DNA of 64,000 nucleotides from Rhyacichthys aspro (taxonomy: Eukaryota; Chordata; Actinopteri; Gobiiformes; Rhyacichthyidae). This document shows, piece after piece, positions 1 through 14,600 of the stretch. The stretch spans positions 6,751,441-6,815,440 of the forward strand of contig CM072156.1 of NCBI GenBank assembly GCA_036850595.1. Reading direction: 5' to 3'. Each line of letters begins with the position of its first letter. The stretch's first letter is position 1. Under the pieces are notes generated by a model. That model was given only the letters and a program-made list of their open reading frames with translations. It did no database searches and was not told the DNA's origin. Made by a program: the position numbers and the translations under genes.

Positions 1-367
1 CACCGCTGTGTCCGTGTTATGATGAACTTTGAGACCTTAAACGGGTGAGAGGCTCTTGGTGTGTGCTGGTGTTAGAGTAGAAATAACCTTTAGTTGGATG
101 TTTTCGTGACGTCTTAGCCCGTGAAGTTTCCCGTAGCCTTTTTTTGTTGGGACACTGCCCTTACCTACCCACTTGCGGAGTACCTCCAGTAGTGCAATGA
201 CACTGGTGTTTTAATGAATTTTGTGCTCGAATAGCGAGACATATGCGCCAGATAGGCAGCGTCTGGTCTCGCCCAAACCGAGCCGGAGGACGCTTAGCAG
301 GAGCGACAGTCGGAGGAGGATAATTTTCACACGGACCACACAACCGAAGAAGAAACGACGACGCAAC
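1..367 (+). promoter_or_regulatory. plpp1: 5' flank and probable 5' UTR of plpp1
   Basis: This stretch precedes the plpp1 start codon. I see no coding exon in it. The last 150 bases are GC-richer and contain several CpGs, as expected of a vertebrate promoter/5' UTR, but no TATA box or initiator can be assigned with confidence. The transcription start cannot be fixed from sequence alone. Confidence 0.4.
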
Positions 368-3300
368 ATGTTTGAAGCCTCAGGGATCCCGCTCATCCTC
401 CTGGACATTTGCTGTCTTATACTGGGTAAGCCCCCGCCTGCCCTCACCGCCTAAGCTCTTTAAAGTGAGCCACAGACTTTATTCTCCCTTTAAAATAAAC
501 ACCAAACTTTTCGTAGGAGCTGTGTTTAGTGCAGTCTGGGGATTTATTTGCATTGGCACACCTGAAATAAATCTGACAAGATGGAAAATAGCACTGAAGT
601 CCCACTCTGTGTTAAGCAAATCTGTGTTTGTAGTAGAGCTGCTGGATAATAAAAAACGTGATAAATTGTCATGACGACATTGAAGCGATAACGAAACAGC
701 GATATTTTGATACCCATTTCGAAAAAGTTAAGTAAGTTTTATCAAAATCAAATATATAAAGAAATACAAGGATCCAGACTGACTTCTACTCATCAAAACT
801 GGGGCTAAGAATAAACCAGAACTAAACCTGGGACTTTTTGAACTAATTTGATCTCATTGTGTTTAAGGTCTCTGATTGGAAAATGGCTGGATAATGATTC
901 ATTAGCGATATTTTGTGCAGACATAATTTTAAGCTTCGTGTTTGGATCACAATCATATCTCAGTTGGCTACTTTGATTTGACAATGAAAGACATGTGATA
1001 CTTTGTGTGTGGAGATTCATTCAGTCATTCAGGTAATAACAAAATATTTTTAAATAAAAGGTGTAGACTGAAGCACAATCTTTCACCCATACACAACATT
1101 CTACTCCCAAATCCATGTCCGGATACTTTGTTTTAACCTTTTTTTTGCATGTGAGGCTTTGTAAAAGTGCCAGTCAGGACTTTGTACTTAAAGCTGTGGC
1201 GTGGTGTGATAATGCAGGGCAGGTTCAGGCACATTGCCCTACGCAGACATTTCCTATGTTTGATGTGCACTCACTTTGTTTAGTCATCGCCTTGTGGTTC
1301 TCTGCTGACTGTATGCAATCTGTGGCACAAATGCAACGCAGTCTAATTGTTAGGTCTCTGAAATGAATTAGTGTTTTATCTTGACAAGTCCTTCTCTTTA
1401 AAGGTTTCATCCTGTTAATGGTCTGTGTGGCATTATTCCACTCTTTCTTTTACTGAGACACAAAACAAAGGCAAGAACACAGCAGCAAAGCATTAGGATA
1501 CAAAAAAGAAAAAGAAAAGGGAAAACAAAACCCTAGGCTAAATGCAAAACAACTGGGAAACTGCCTGACTACATCAGATTACCCAGTCCATTAGAAAACA
1601 AACCAGTTCCCTTCACAGAAAAAAACATCCAGAAGTAGAATAATATGAGTGTGTTTTTCAACTCTTTCCTCTAAAACACCTCAAACAGATACTGACCTTA
1701 TCCTTATTGTCCTCTGATGTAATGCTATGTGCAAACAAACTGCCAACACCATGCCCCTGTAGGTTTTCCTGACCTGAATTCACTTATGTAACTCTATACT
1801 CTTGTGTCTGACTGAAATCTGCCCAGCCCTCTCTTAAAATCACCTCAGTATCTTATGTCAAAAAGTCATCTCATTCTCTTATGCTGTTGTTAGTTTTTAG
1901 TCACAGTTGCTTTCTATTTTCATGATCTTTTGATGTCAGACAGGCAAACACTGTTTCAGTTTCAAGTCTTTGTAATCCTCTCTTTTCTTCTCACCAGTCG
2001 GACTTCCGTTTTTAATCCTTACCCCTCAACACAACCCATTCAAGCGGGGTTTCTTCTGCAACGATGAGTCCATCAGATACCCGCTCAAAGAGGACACCAT
2101 CTCCTACCAGCTGCTTGGAGGAGTCATGATCCCCTTCACACTCATCGTGGCAAGTCAAACATCCTCCATCCTGCTTTTTGAACTTCTCTAAATGTCAACG
2201 ACAAGTCAGACCACTCTCATGTTCTCTCTGTTTGATTCTTACCTTACAGATTGTCTGCGGTGAGTGCCTCTCTGTTTACCTTTCCCGCATCAAGAACCAG
2301 GCTTTGGGGAAAAAATATGCGTCATGTATCTACAAAGCAGTGGGGAGTTACGTTTTCGGAGCTGCAGCGAGTCAGTCTCTCACAGACATAGCGAAGTACT
2401 CCATTGGACGCCTAAGGCCGAACTTTCTGGCTGTTTGCAAACCGTCCTGGGACAAAATCAACTGTAAAGCTGGAGGATACATAGAGAACTTCACCTGCTC
2501 TGGAGACCAGTTTATGGTTGATGAGGCCAGGTAATGAAATCAAACTGTACAGAACATTTCTTCTTTTTTAAGTGAAAGTAAAAGAGGAACGTGTGGTTTA
2601 GTGGACAACTAAAAAAAACCCAAACAATATAACTAATCTGGTAATTTATTAGTTTAGCTTTGAATATAATAGTGATAAACAGATAAGATTTTCCAAAATA
2701 TAGAGGGCTGCATTCTCACAGATTCACCTTTTAGTTATGAATATGTTTTTGGTAAATTTCTTAACCATTTCCAAGCACAACAAAAGAAATATTAACTCCC
2801 CTAAACAAAGATATTCTGTAAAATGATAAAAAAAATAAACAGTTGGAAAATGTATTTTTCTCTCATATACATCCTAAGCAACAAATTGAGTTATGGTAAA
2901 TAGAAAATAAAGAAATAAATCAGAGCACAGATGTGTCACATACCTTCACTGTGGTAAAGGAGATGAGCAGACAAGCGTTTCTATGGTAACCACACGGTCA
3001 CTGAAGGCACTTTCAAAATAAATATATATAATGTATATTAAAAGTAGAATACCAATAAACAGGCTAAAATTCATTTAAACAAAACCCTGTGTTCACCCTG
3101 AGTTCAGTTTGACAGTTTTCATTCCTCATTTCTAAAGCCTGTGAGCATCTACAGAATCTCACATTGTTTATGAAGAAGGAGTTTAGGACTTTAAAAAATT
3201 AGAATCAAAATAACTTTAGTCTATAAATTTCATGCAGGACTGTTAAAAACATGAATGTGCATGTTCAGCGTTGCTCAGTTTGTCTGCTCTGGGCACCTGT

Positions 3301-4272
3301 AGAGATAGAAACGGAAACGAAGGGATTCTTTTACTAAAAAACTACACTATGGAAACGTATTTTGACTCGCGTATTCAATTTTGTTCAACTGTTCGACTCT
3401 AAATCTTACTTAACGCTCCTTAAAGTACAGTTTGCTTCTACAAGCCTCATGCCTTTTGGACAATTACTTTCTTACACAAACAATGAGAGGCCATTTTACA
3501 CAGCTCCACTTTTCGTCCAAAACACAGACAACAACAGGCAGACAACTTATCACCTAAGAGCCACACGAGACATGTTGCATATGTTTATTATCACTGTACA
3601 AAAATAATGGGTGTTTTCAGTGGAAGAGCTATAGATTATTGTTATATTATATTACTTTAAACATGTAAAGTATGCCTCTTTGTCTTTTGCAGGCTTTCAT
3701 TCTACTCTGGCCATTCATCCTTTTCTATGTACTGCATGATGTTTCTCGTGGTAAGTACACATCTTTACCTAAATTGTAGTGTTACCTTTAATAATTTCGA
3801 GGAAAATCGCCAAACAAACTCACTACTGTGCATCGAAGCCTTCATGCTAATAGAGATCTTATGTTTGTTTACTCTTTTTCTGTGACTAATATAGCTGTAC
3901 ATTCAAGCCAGACTGAAATCAGAATGGGCGAGGCTGCTGCGCCCCACCTTCCAGTTTTTTCTGATTGCCACCGCTGTGTACGTGGGCCTGTCCCGAGTGT
4001 CTGACTACAAACACCACTGGAGTGACGTACTCGCTGGCCTCCTGCAGGGGGGACTGGTGGCCATTCTCACTGTAGGTTCAAGAAAACATTAGATGGAAAC
4101 AGAGAAGTAGACTATGACCTAATTTTCTTATTTTGTTTTCCTGCAGGTCGTCTGTGTGACTAATTTCTTTGAACAGCCGATGGAGCCGGTGGTGTCGCAG
4201 GAGGAAGATGCCTCACACACCAGTTTACAGGACAACCCCTCTCATGAAAACCACTATGGCAGCACAGACTGA
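368..4272 (+). CDS. plpp1: phospholipid phosphatase 1 (lipid phosphate phosphatase, LPP1/PAP2a type)
   Basis: Six coding exons: 368-425, 1998-2149, 2250-2530, 3693-3750, 3895-4071 and 4147-4272 (852 nt, 283 aa; human PLPP1 is 284). The product is an integral membrane ecto-enzyme that removes phosphate from phosphatidate, lysophosphatidate, ceramide-1-phosphate and sphingosine-1-phosphate. All three family motifs are intact: KX6RP at residues 119-127 (KYSIGRLRP), the SGH motif at 169-171 with catalytic His171, and SRX5HX3D at 216-227. An NFT glycosylation site lies at 150, in the loop between motifs 1 and 2. Six hydrophobic spans are visible. The start is the ATG whose N-terminus (MFEASGIPLILLD) aligns with human PLPP1. 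Intron 2 appears to use a GC donor (GCAAGT). PLPP2 and PLPP3 are the alternatives, but the NDESI.YP.KEDTI segment and the NHY near the C-terminus favour PLPP1. The a/b teleost copy cannot be decided. Confidence 0.9.
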
Positions 4273-4940
4273 AGTGTGTCGTCACTATCCTCCCAAAACG
4301 GACATGAACTGCTCTTTAAGTGAGCTCCTGCTTCACAGATTGCCTTTAGCTGCTACAACCGGTGTTAATGCACTCAGACAAGGAGAAAAGTGCACTACAG
4401 GAGACAGAACTTGCACTAAATCATGCATTTTATTGTGACACGAAACAACAAAAATAATGTATGTATGATTTCCTGATGAGACTTGGCTTGTTTTAGCTTC
4501 ATGGAAATGTGGTTGTGAATGTACAGTACGTTGGTGTAATGTTGCCATCGTGAATGAATGAAATACCTTTTGCCTGGAACATAATGAGCGTCTGTGTGCG
4601 CGCAGCCAGTGGGTCTGTAGAACCTGTGAAAATGAAAACCTGGACTGTCCTTTAAACTCAGAAGGAGACTGAACTCAGAAATAATATATTTCCTGTTTAT
4701 TTTTTGCCTTAGATGAATGATTGCTGATGAGGGCAGTTGAATTCTTTGTTATTTTGTGTAAATATGGTTATTGTCGTGATTTTTTTACTTCATATAAAAC
4801 TCATAAAACAGTATCTTGTATTGTTTCAAGTGGTACAGACAAATTAAATTCCTTTGCTACTTTTTAAATTGACATCAGACTTTTATTTTATCTATAGAGG
4901 AAGCAAAGAAACTTAATAAAAAGTGCTCACACAATGCTTT
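4273..4940 (+). other. plpp1: 3' UTR of plpp1 with candidate poly(A) signal
   Basis: Non-coding sequence follows the TGA of plpp1. A canonical AATAAA lies at 4915-4920, about 645 bases after the stop, and is the best candidate polyadenylation signal. The transcript end is inferred. Confidence 0.55.
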
Positions 4941-7015
4941 TGGGCGAGTCATTCACTCTCTGCAGGCAAACCAGAGAAACCACAAGCATGCAAATGTAAC
5001 ACAACCATACCTTTTTGACGTCAACGGAAAAAAACATGTTATTCTGGAAGTGTGGTTGCTATGAGAAGTGTCTAGCGCAAAAAACTAGACCATAACTCCA
5101 CATTAGTGACCAGTTTGTCTTTACTTCTTTAGCCAGCTAACAGGTGCTACTAAGGCCACGGCTTTACGACTGAAATCCTATTATAAACCAGACACAGAAC
5201 AAGGCTAAAGAGCTGTCAAGTCAATAACTTCCCAATATGTATCCATTTGTAATCAAACTTCGCAGCTCAGATTGTGTTTGCTTGTGAAATAGTTTCCTCA
5301 ACATGTAATTTTTAGGAATGTGCAGACGTGATACATTTGGCAAATTCTTGTAGACAAACTCATGTGACCTCTTTTGTCTCTTTATTTGCTGAAGTCAGGG
5401 GACATTATTGGGAAAACTTAATTATGAAGCACAAAAGTTAGTTGTTGAGATGTCAGCACTTTAAAGGAGAGGTTAAGTGATTTGGTTATTTTGGCTGTCA
5501 GTCTTTATATGAACCAAAGATATAGTAAAACCCTATATTTTTTGAATCCCTGCAGTAATGTGAGTAGCTCTTTTAAGTTATCTTTGCAATTGACAGGACA
5601 AAGTGGGGCAAGCAGTTTTGTTTAATGTCCCTGTTTAATGGGGATTGTCCCACTTTAACTCCCTGTGGCATGTCCCCAACCAATATAGATAATATATATT
5701 ACATAATATATTTACACCTGCTTTATAAAATCCCAATTCTTTTTCTTTCAAACTGAATGTGATCAGTGCAGTTATTATCATTACAAATCTCCACACATGA
5801 ATGTCTTATATATTATAGCTCTGGGTACTAAATTGTTCTATAGAAAACCCATTGTACGTCTCGTGTTGGGCATTATTTCTATTCTCTGTCCTGTTCTCCT
5901 CAGAGCCCTCTCACTGTTGTCACACTGACCTCCACAATAGTCCTCATTCACAGCTGCTCTGTTCAGTCTTGTCACATGGCTCACGTTGACACAGTTCACA
6001 ATGAGACACTCGATATATTTCCTACTAAAGCAATAATAGGTTTTTACTCTCCAAACTAAATTTCCATCACAATACACATTTGTATTTAACAAACACACGT
6101 GAGCCGTCTATTTCTCTCCAATAACCACACGAATCTAATTTCGTCCTGAAATGTGTGTGGTTAGTGTGACAAAAGAACAGAGCACAAACACAATAAAGCA
6201 TGTGTAACGTGAAAGCAGAGTGAAATATATGAAACTTCAGCAATGTCTGCCCTTTGAGGTTCCTGAAAAAGAAAAAGAGGAAGAAAATGACTAAGAATGA
6301 GAAATGACTCAGAATAATAAAAATCTAAAACACACCATTAAGCATTACCTAAAACCCACATCATTCCATTTTTTCTCATTCAGTGCTTTAACAATGCAGG
6401 TTTCAATAAGGAGCTTAATTCAAAAACAAGTATATTTTCCTGCAATGTTTTTATTGAATGTTGTTATACTTTTTTGTTGAAAATTAATTTTATTTGTTAG
6501 CCAAGTCGCAGATAATAGGTCAAACAAATCTTCCTAAAATAGCCAACAGGCCCTACAGATGCCCTACTAGTGACCTCTGCTGGGAGGGTTTATATCTGCA
6601 TGTGTAGATATTTACAGGACATTGGCAAGGGTTCAAATGTCCAAAGCACATACAAGAACACACAGTTCATACTGAAGAGGGCACACTGCTGGAGCATGAT
6701 TTAGACAAACTGGACAAAATCATTTAGATCAGATTTGTGAATTCATCACATTTATTACCACAGTATCAAACACTCCAATCCTTTTACGTTGGCTCCGGTT
6801 GAGAAACAGGGCCCAAACTGTACTCATACAGAGGATCAAAACAATTGAGCTCAAGCCAGTCATCCTCAACAGAAAAAAAATAATGAACAGGAAGATTCAT
6901 GTCTTATGCACAATTTAACATGTTAACTGCTATGGACTGTTCTTTTATTAGGAAAATGTGCTTCAAAGGCACCAACCTCTACAATGAACAGAGAATTTTA
7001 CATCACTTTAGGTTG
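4941..7015. other. intergenic region between plpp1 and atp5fa1
   Basis: AT-rich sequence with only short unsupported reading frames on both strands. I see no exon with matched splice sites, no RNA gene and no clear transposon ends. The two flanking genes point towards each other, so this is the space between two 3' ends. Confidence 0.5.
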
Positions 7016-7126
7016 TAAAATTTTATTTTAGGGATTCTGTACATGGAGGTTGTGGCCTTCAGTGTGTTTACATACAATAACAGGAACAGACAGGTAGCGC
7101 ACTGAAGCTCATTACAAGTGCTATCT
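7016..7126 (-). other. atp5fa1: 3' UTR of atp5fa1 with candidate poly(A) signal
   Basis: A minus-strand AATAAA (plus-strand TTTATT at 7022-7027) lies about 100 bases after the stop codon. This gives a short 3' UTR, as is usual for a highly expressed housekeeping gene. Confidence 0.55.
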
Positions 7127-10110
<2,984 letters not shown>

Positions 10111-11610
10111 TTTGTCGGGCTGCTAATGACCTGTCCTCCACTTGCGGCTTCGTCCTGCCGAGAGTGAGAAGAGCGTAATGGCTGAATGAACTCTTCTTCA
10201 ATTTATGTCACGGAGCTGTTACACTTTCAGCAGGCTCCTCAATACCGCCACCTTCTGTCGCGGAGGTAACACCACAGCCCCATCTCACACCAATCACAAG
10301 CTTTAAAGTTTGTCACTTAAAATGAGTTTGGTCCTTTTCAGTAAAATTTGAGTCAGTCGGCCTAATACTTTGTAGCTTGAGTAATTTTGAGCCAGATTTG
10401 TTTTCTTATATTGTAACTAAAGAACTAGTCTCTTTTTTATTAAACATGTGGAAATGTAATTGTTATGAAAATATTGCACCAGAGAAGAACTAAATGTAAA
10501 TATTAATAATCCCATCATATAAATAAGAAATAATAACTAAACTAAAATTAACCACATAATAAACCTTAATTAATATGAAATGCTTCTAAAATGCTGTAAT
10601 ACGTAGTAAATGGTAAAATACATAGTTTAACATAAAATAAAATTAAAAGAAGATAAACTGAATGTGCATACCTCAATAACCTGCACTCATGAAAAACTGC
10701 CCCTTGTTCCCACCCAAAAAATGAATGATTTCATGAAACCTGTACAGGCTACATGTACATGTCAGAAAATCGAATCTACTTTTTAAATAACTTAATTAAA
10801 CCACTTCGAAATATTAGAATGTATGCTGAACATACTAATTAAAGAAACAATTTGCAAGGATAGGTTTTCTCCAGGATTAACAATGTCCTTTAGATGGGAG
10901 AGGAAATGTGTTATACTTCTAAAACTATGTCCAGATTCCTTCTTCCTCACCTTTTATTTTTGATGACCTGGATGTTTCTGAATTTCCACAGACATGTTGT
11001 GATCAGTAAAATAACCATATTATTTTTGTTTATGTTTGTGATATGTAATTATTAAATGAGTTACCTTTCTGTTGCTTGTAATTGGGTGTCTGGATATGAC
11101 AAAAAGAGTCATTCTTTTCTTATGTTCTTATAAACTTAGTCACTATTCGTGGTAGAATGTGTGTATTATATGTTTTTAAATTTGTATTTAAAATCACATC
11201 ATTTGCTATTTGTAAAGCAATTTCCACTTTGTCAATGGAGGATTAGAAATAATAGGTGATGATAAGATAAGAAGAAGAATTTGATTTTATTTTGATGCTG
11301 GATTGGATGTCGGTTTCCCACACTGAGTATCTTAACAAAAAGATCATCTAACTAGTTATTTGTGGATAAATATCCCAGTTGGATGATCCTTCTCCAAAGC
11401 GCCCTCTTGTGCCCGGGACATCCCATGGCATGTCTGCTTTTGTGAACGACAGCCAGGCGCTGGAGACAGTCGTACGGTAGGGCTGCCCGTGGTGCTAGCC
11501 TTTAGCCAGCCAGCTCCAACCAGCCAGCCGCCTGAATGTAGATCCGCATGGGCTACTCCTACTTTATCTCTCCGAATAAACCAGCGGAATTATAAGACAC
11601 GGATCCCAGG
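10111..11610. promoter_or_regulatory. divergent intergenic region: atp5fa1 and rnf165 promoters
   Basis: The start codons of atp5fa1 (minus) and rnf165 (plus) are 1.5 kb apart and face away from each other. The ends are GC-richer with CpGs (about 10.1-10.3 kb and 11.4-11.6 kb), which suggests two separate promoters, while 10.3-11.35 kb is AT-rich. No TATA box could be placed with confidence. In human, HAUS1 and C18orf25 lie between these two genes; neither is here. Confidence 0.5.
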
Positions 11611-14600
11611 ATGGTGTTAGTGCATGTCGGATATCTGGTTCTTCCCGTATTCGGCTCAGTAAGAAATAGAGGTATGGTATTAGTATTCACATCGATCCAA
11701 AACATGTGCCCTGTTTATCTTAATATTCACTGCAGCTGTTGGCTAGCTTTAGCTTGAGCTTAGCCCTGCCGTTAGCTCGCTAAGGTGGGCTCTTAAAACT
11801 ATCCTTAAAATTTGGCGTGAAGTGTCCCGCAGCTCGGTTTTTATTTGTGGTATTTCCAGACATTTTTTAAACCGAACAAATGATGTAGTTTTGCGGTTTA
11901 TTTTAGACATAGTTGAAGCAGAAATAGCGTCGTTTGAGGTAAGCTACGCTAACTCGGCTGTACGTCGGAACAGAAACATTTCTCACAAAGGACTCTTCAC
12001 AAACGGAGCGTCCGTGCCAAAATACACACATTTCCGCTCAGTTGATTTTAATGGGACAACAATAGTACTATAATCGATGTATTGGCTTGTCGTTCAGGCT
12101 GAGAACCTTACGATGCAATGTGTTTTTCCATGGCGGTATGTGCACTGTAAAAATACCGCAAAATAGACGTAGCCTCTTCAGCCACTCAGCTTATCTGAGC
12201 CCGGATGATGTCATTTGAAGATCATCTGCTCCTACAAGCATCACCGTGTTTTTTCGCAGCGATTTTGGCAATTACCCTCGTCAACTGGCCGACATATTAA
12301 TCGATCGGTAGCCAATTGCGTGTTCAGCGTTGTCAATTTATTTCTATTTAATGCTAATTGGCCATTCAGCAGCTGTTCTGGCTGCCCAATGGCAAGAGCC
12401 GAGTCTGCGGTCACAGTTAAACAATGATAAAAGCTCCAGTGTAACATTAATTTCATAACAGTGGCATCAGTGATTTCATTGTGCTTTTATTTCTGTTCTT
12501 ATTTCCCTGTTTCATAGTATGGAGGCTGGCTCTACATTCTGCATTTATCAGATCTTTGTCGTCCCCCCCATTGTGTAGCTAATGATCATCTGCTGCTGTG
12601 TGGTGTGGCGTGGCCTCTGCCTGTTCTCTGCATTTAGCTGTATTGTGAATCCCTTCTTCATTTCCTCTTTCCATCAGAAGACGGCATTGGTATTAAAAGC
12701 ACTCCCCTTCCCGTGATGTATTCAGCCATAGACTTTCATGTTAAACAAACTAAAAAAAAAGCAATAGCTAACACCTAGAACAGAGCACCTTTTGTCTTTT
12801 TTCTGTCAAATTGCTGTAGCACTGAGTAAACATTTAGCTCCTTTTTAGATATCAGTTGAATGTCATTGTGTACCTCCCATCCAGTCTTGATAGAAAACAT
12901 GCTGTAAATTCCTGTAAAGTGGATACATTTTGCATGACTTCCAATACTGCACTGCATTGTTGAACACCAGAATTTGGCTCATCTTCCCTTTTCTCTTCAC
13001 ACAAGGTGCAATGTACATAAGTTAACATGACCTTTTAATCCAATTGGAAACGAGTGCATGCTTTATTATTCCAAAACAAAGCTAACAATTGACGCTTAAG
13101 GTACACTGCACCTGAACACACAACAACCTGTCATAACTGTCTCCATTTTTGTGTAATCGTTTTGTTCCCTTTGCAAATTTCAAGCTTTGAATCACACTGA
13201 ATTGTCAGGGCATTCAAAACAAAATCGTACAATTTTTTTAAAAAGTCAACAAAATGTGCTCACTGGTGGTTCATCACTTCCCAATTTCCCCACTAACCTA
13301 AGGCCAAAATGCTATCCATTTCACAGGGATGCCTATTTTTTCCTGCACTGCTAAAGATATCCTCTATTAGTAATAACGTCTTTTATTGTTTGGTTGTGGT
13401 CTCTCTTTACCTTTTGTTCTGGTAATAGTACTTTCAATGCATGGTTCACATTTATGATTCATAATTTTTTTGTTTATGTTTTTTCTACATTGACTAGTTG
13501 AAATCCAATGTAATCTTTCTGTAGTAAAGATGTATCCTGCTGTACTGGAATCATGTGCTATAGCCGACACGTCTGCTCATTGGATGCTGCTTTTGTTCTT
13601 TTTAACCCTATACGGAGCATGGTGGGCCTTGCCTTTAGTCTATGTTGTTTATTTTTGTTGCATGGATTTATTACTATTTATTACAAAACCAAAAAAGTCA
13701 ACACAGATTTCACATATACTAATATTTTTTTCAATAAAGAATATAGTGTTTTTCCTAACCTTCAGTGTGCTTCTTGCTGATTTCCATATATTGTCCTCCC
13801 CTCTCCCTTGTCCCTACCTGCCCCCTCCCCAACCAAACTCCTCCCCCACCTCCTCCTCCTCTCCTCGCTGTGACAAAGATAGACGATTTCCACGCTTCCT
13901 CCATCACAGGGCCTGAATAAGTCTATCTGCTGTCATTCATGGTGATCGTTTTGACGGAGATGCTTGGAAATGCAGTGCGTTAAAGCTCTAAAGCTGTCTA
14001 GACTCCAAGCTTTGACCCCAACACAAGGTCATCGCTTGTCTGCTCAGCTGTATCGACCACATGTCGAGCTACACGTATTACCCTCCACTCCCAGTGTTAA
14101 TAATTCACACTGCATTTTCAAACATACTCTTAGTAAATGCAATGTAGACTTTGCCTAAATCATTGTGGTTAAATCTATTTCCATTGTATACATATCATAA
14201 CCTGTGACTTTTACTCCATCAAAGTGAATTACATACAACTTGAAGATTTTTACCATTAGGCCTCTAACATTCACTGCTCTATTTTCTGCCAAACTCATGA
14301 AACAGACAGGCTTTTATTCTCCAAAAGGTTTTAATTACCATAAAACTTGTGATTCCACTATTTCAGCTGTTTTCTTAAAAGGTTCTTTGAGGTCTAAGCA
14401 CATTATTACAGAAACAGTATTCAGAGAAAGCACAAGTAAGCGTGTCTTTTTCTCCTTCGAGTCCTGACAGCAGTCTGTTCACTGTAGCTGCCAAATAGCT
14501 GTGGTTGGGAAGAGAAAAAAAGGCATCCAAGTTATTTCCTCTCAACTCTTCATATGGTTCAAATAGAGTCTTCAGTGAAGCACTTTAAGAAGCTCTTACG

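Noticed and set aside
4169..4438. 89-codon frame overlapping the end of plpp1
   Set aside because: It is a shifted frame of the last plpp1 exon and its 3' UTR; the true frame ends at 4272 with the conserved NHYGSTD tail.
13530..13916. 128-codon frame in rnf165 intron 1
   Set aside because: Its composition reflects the AT-rich then C/T-rich intron; no splice context or protein family.
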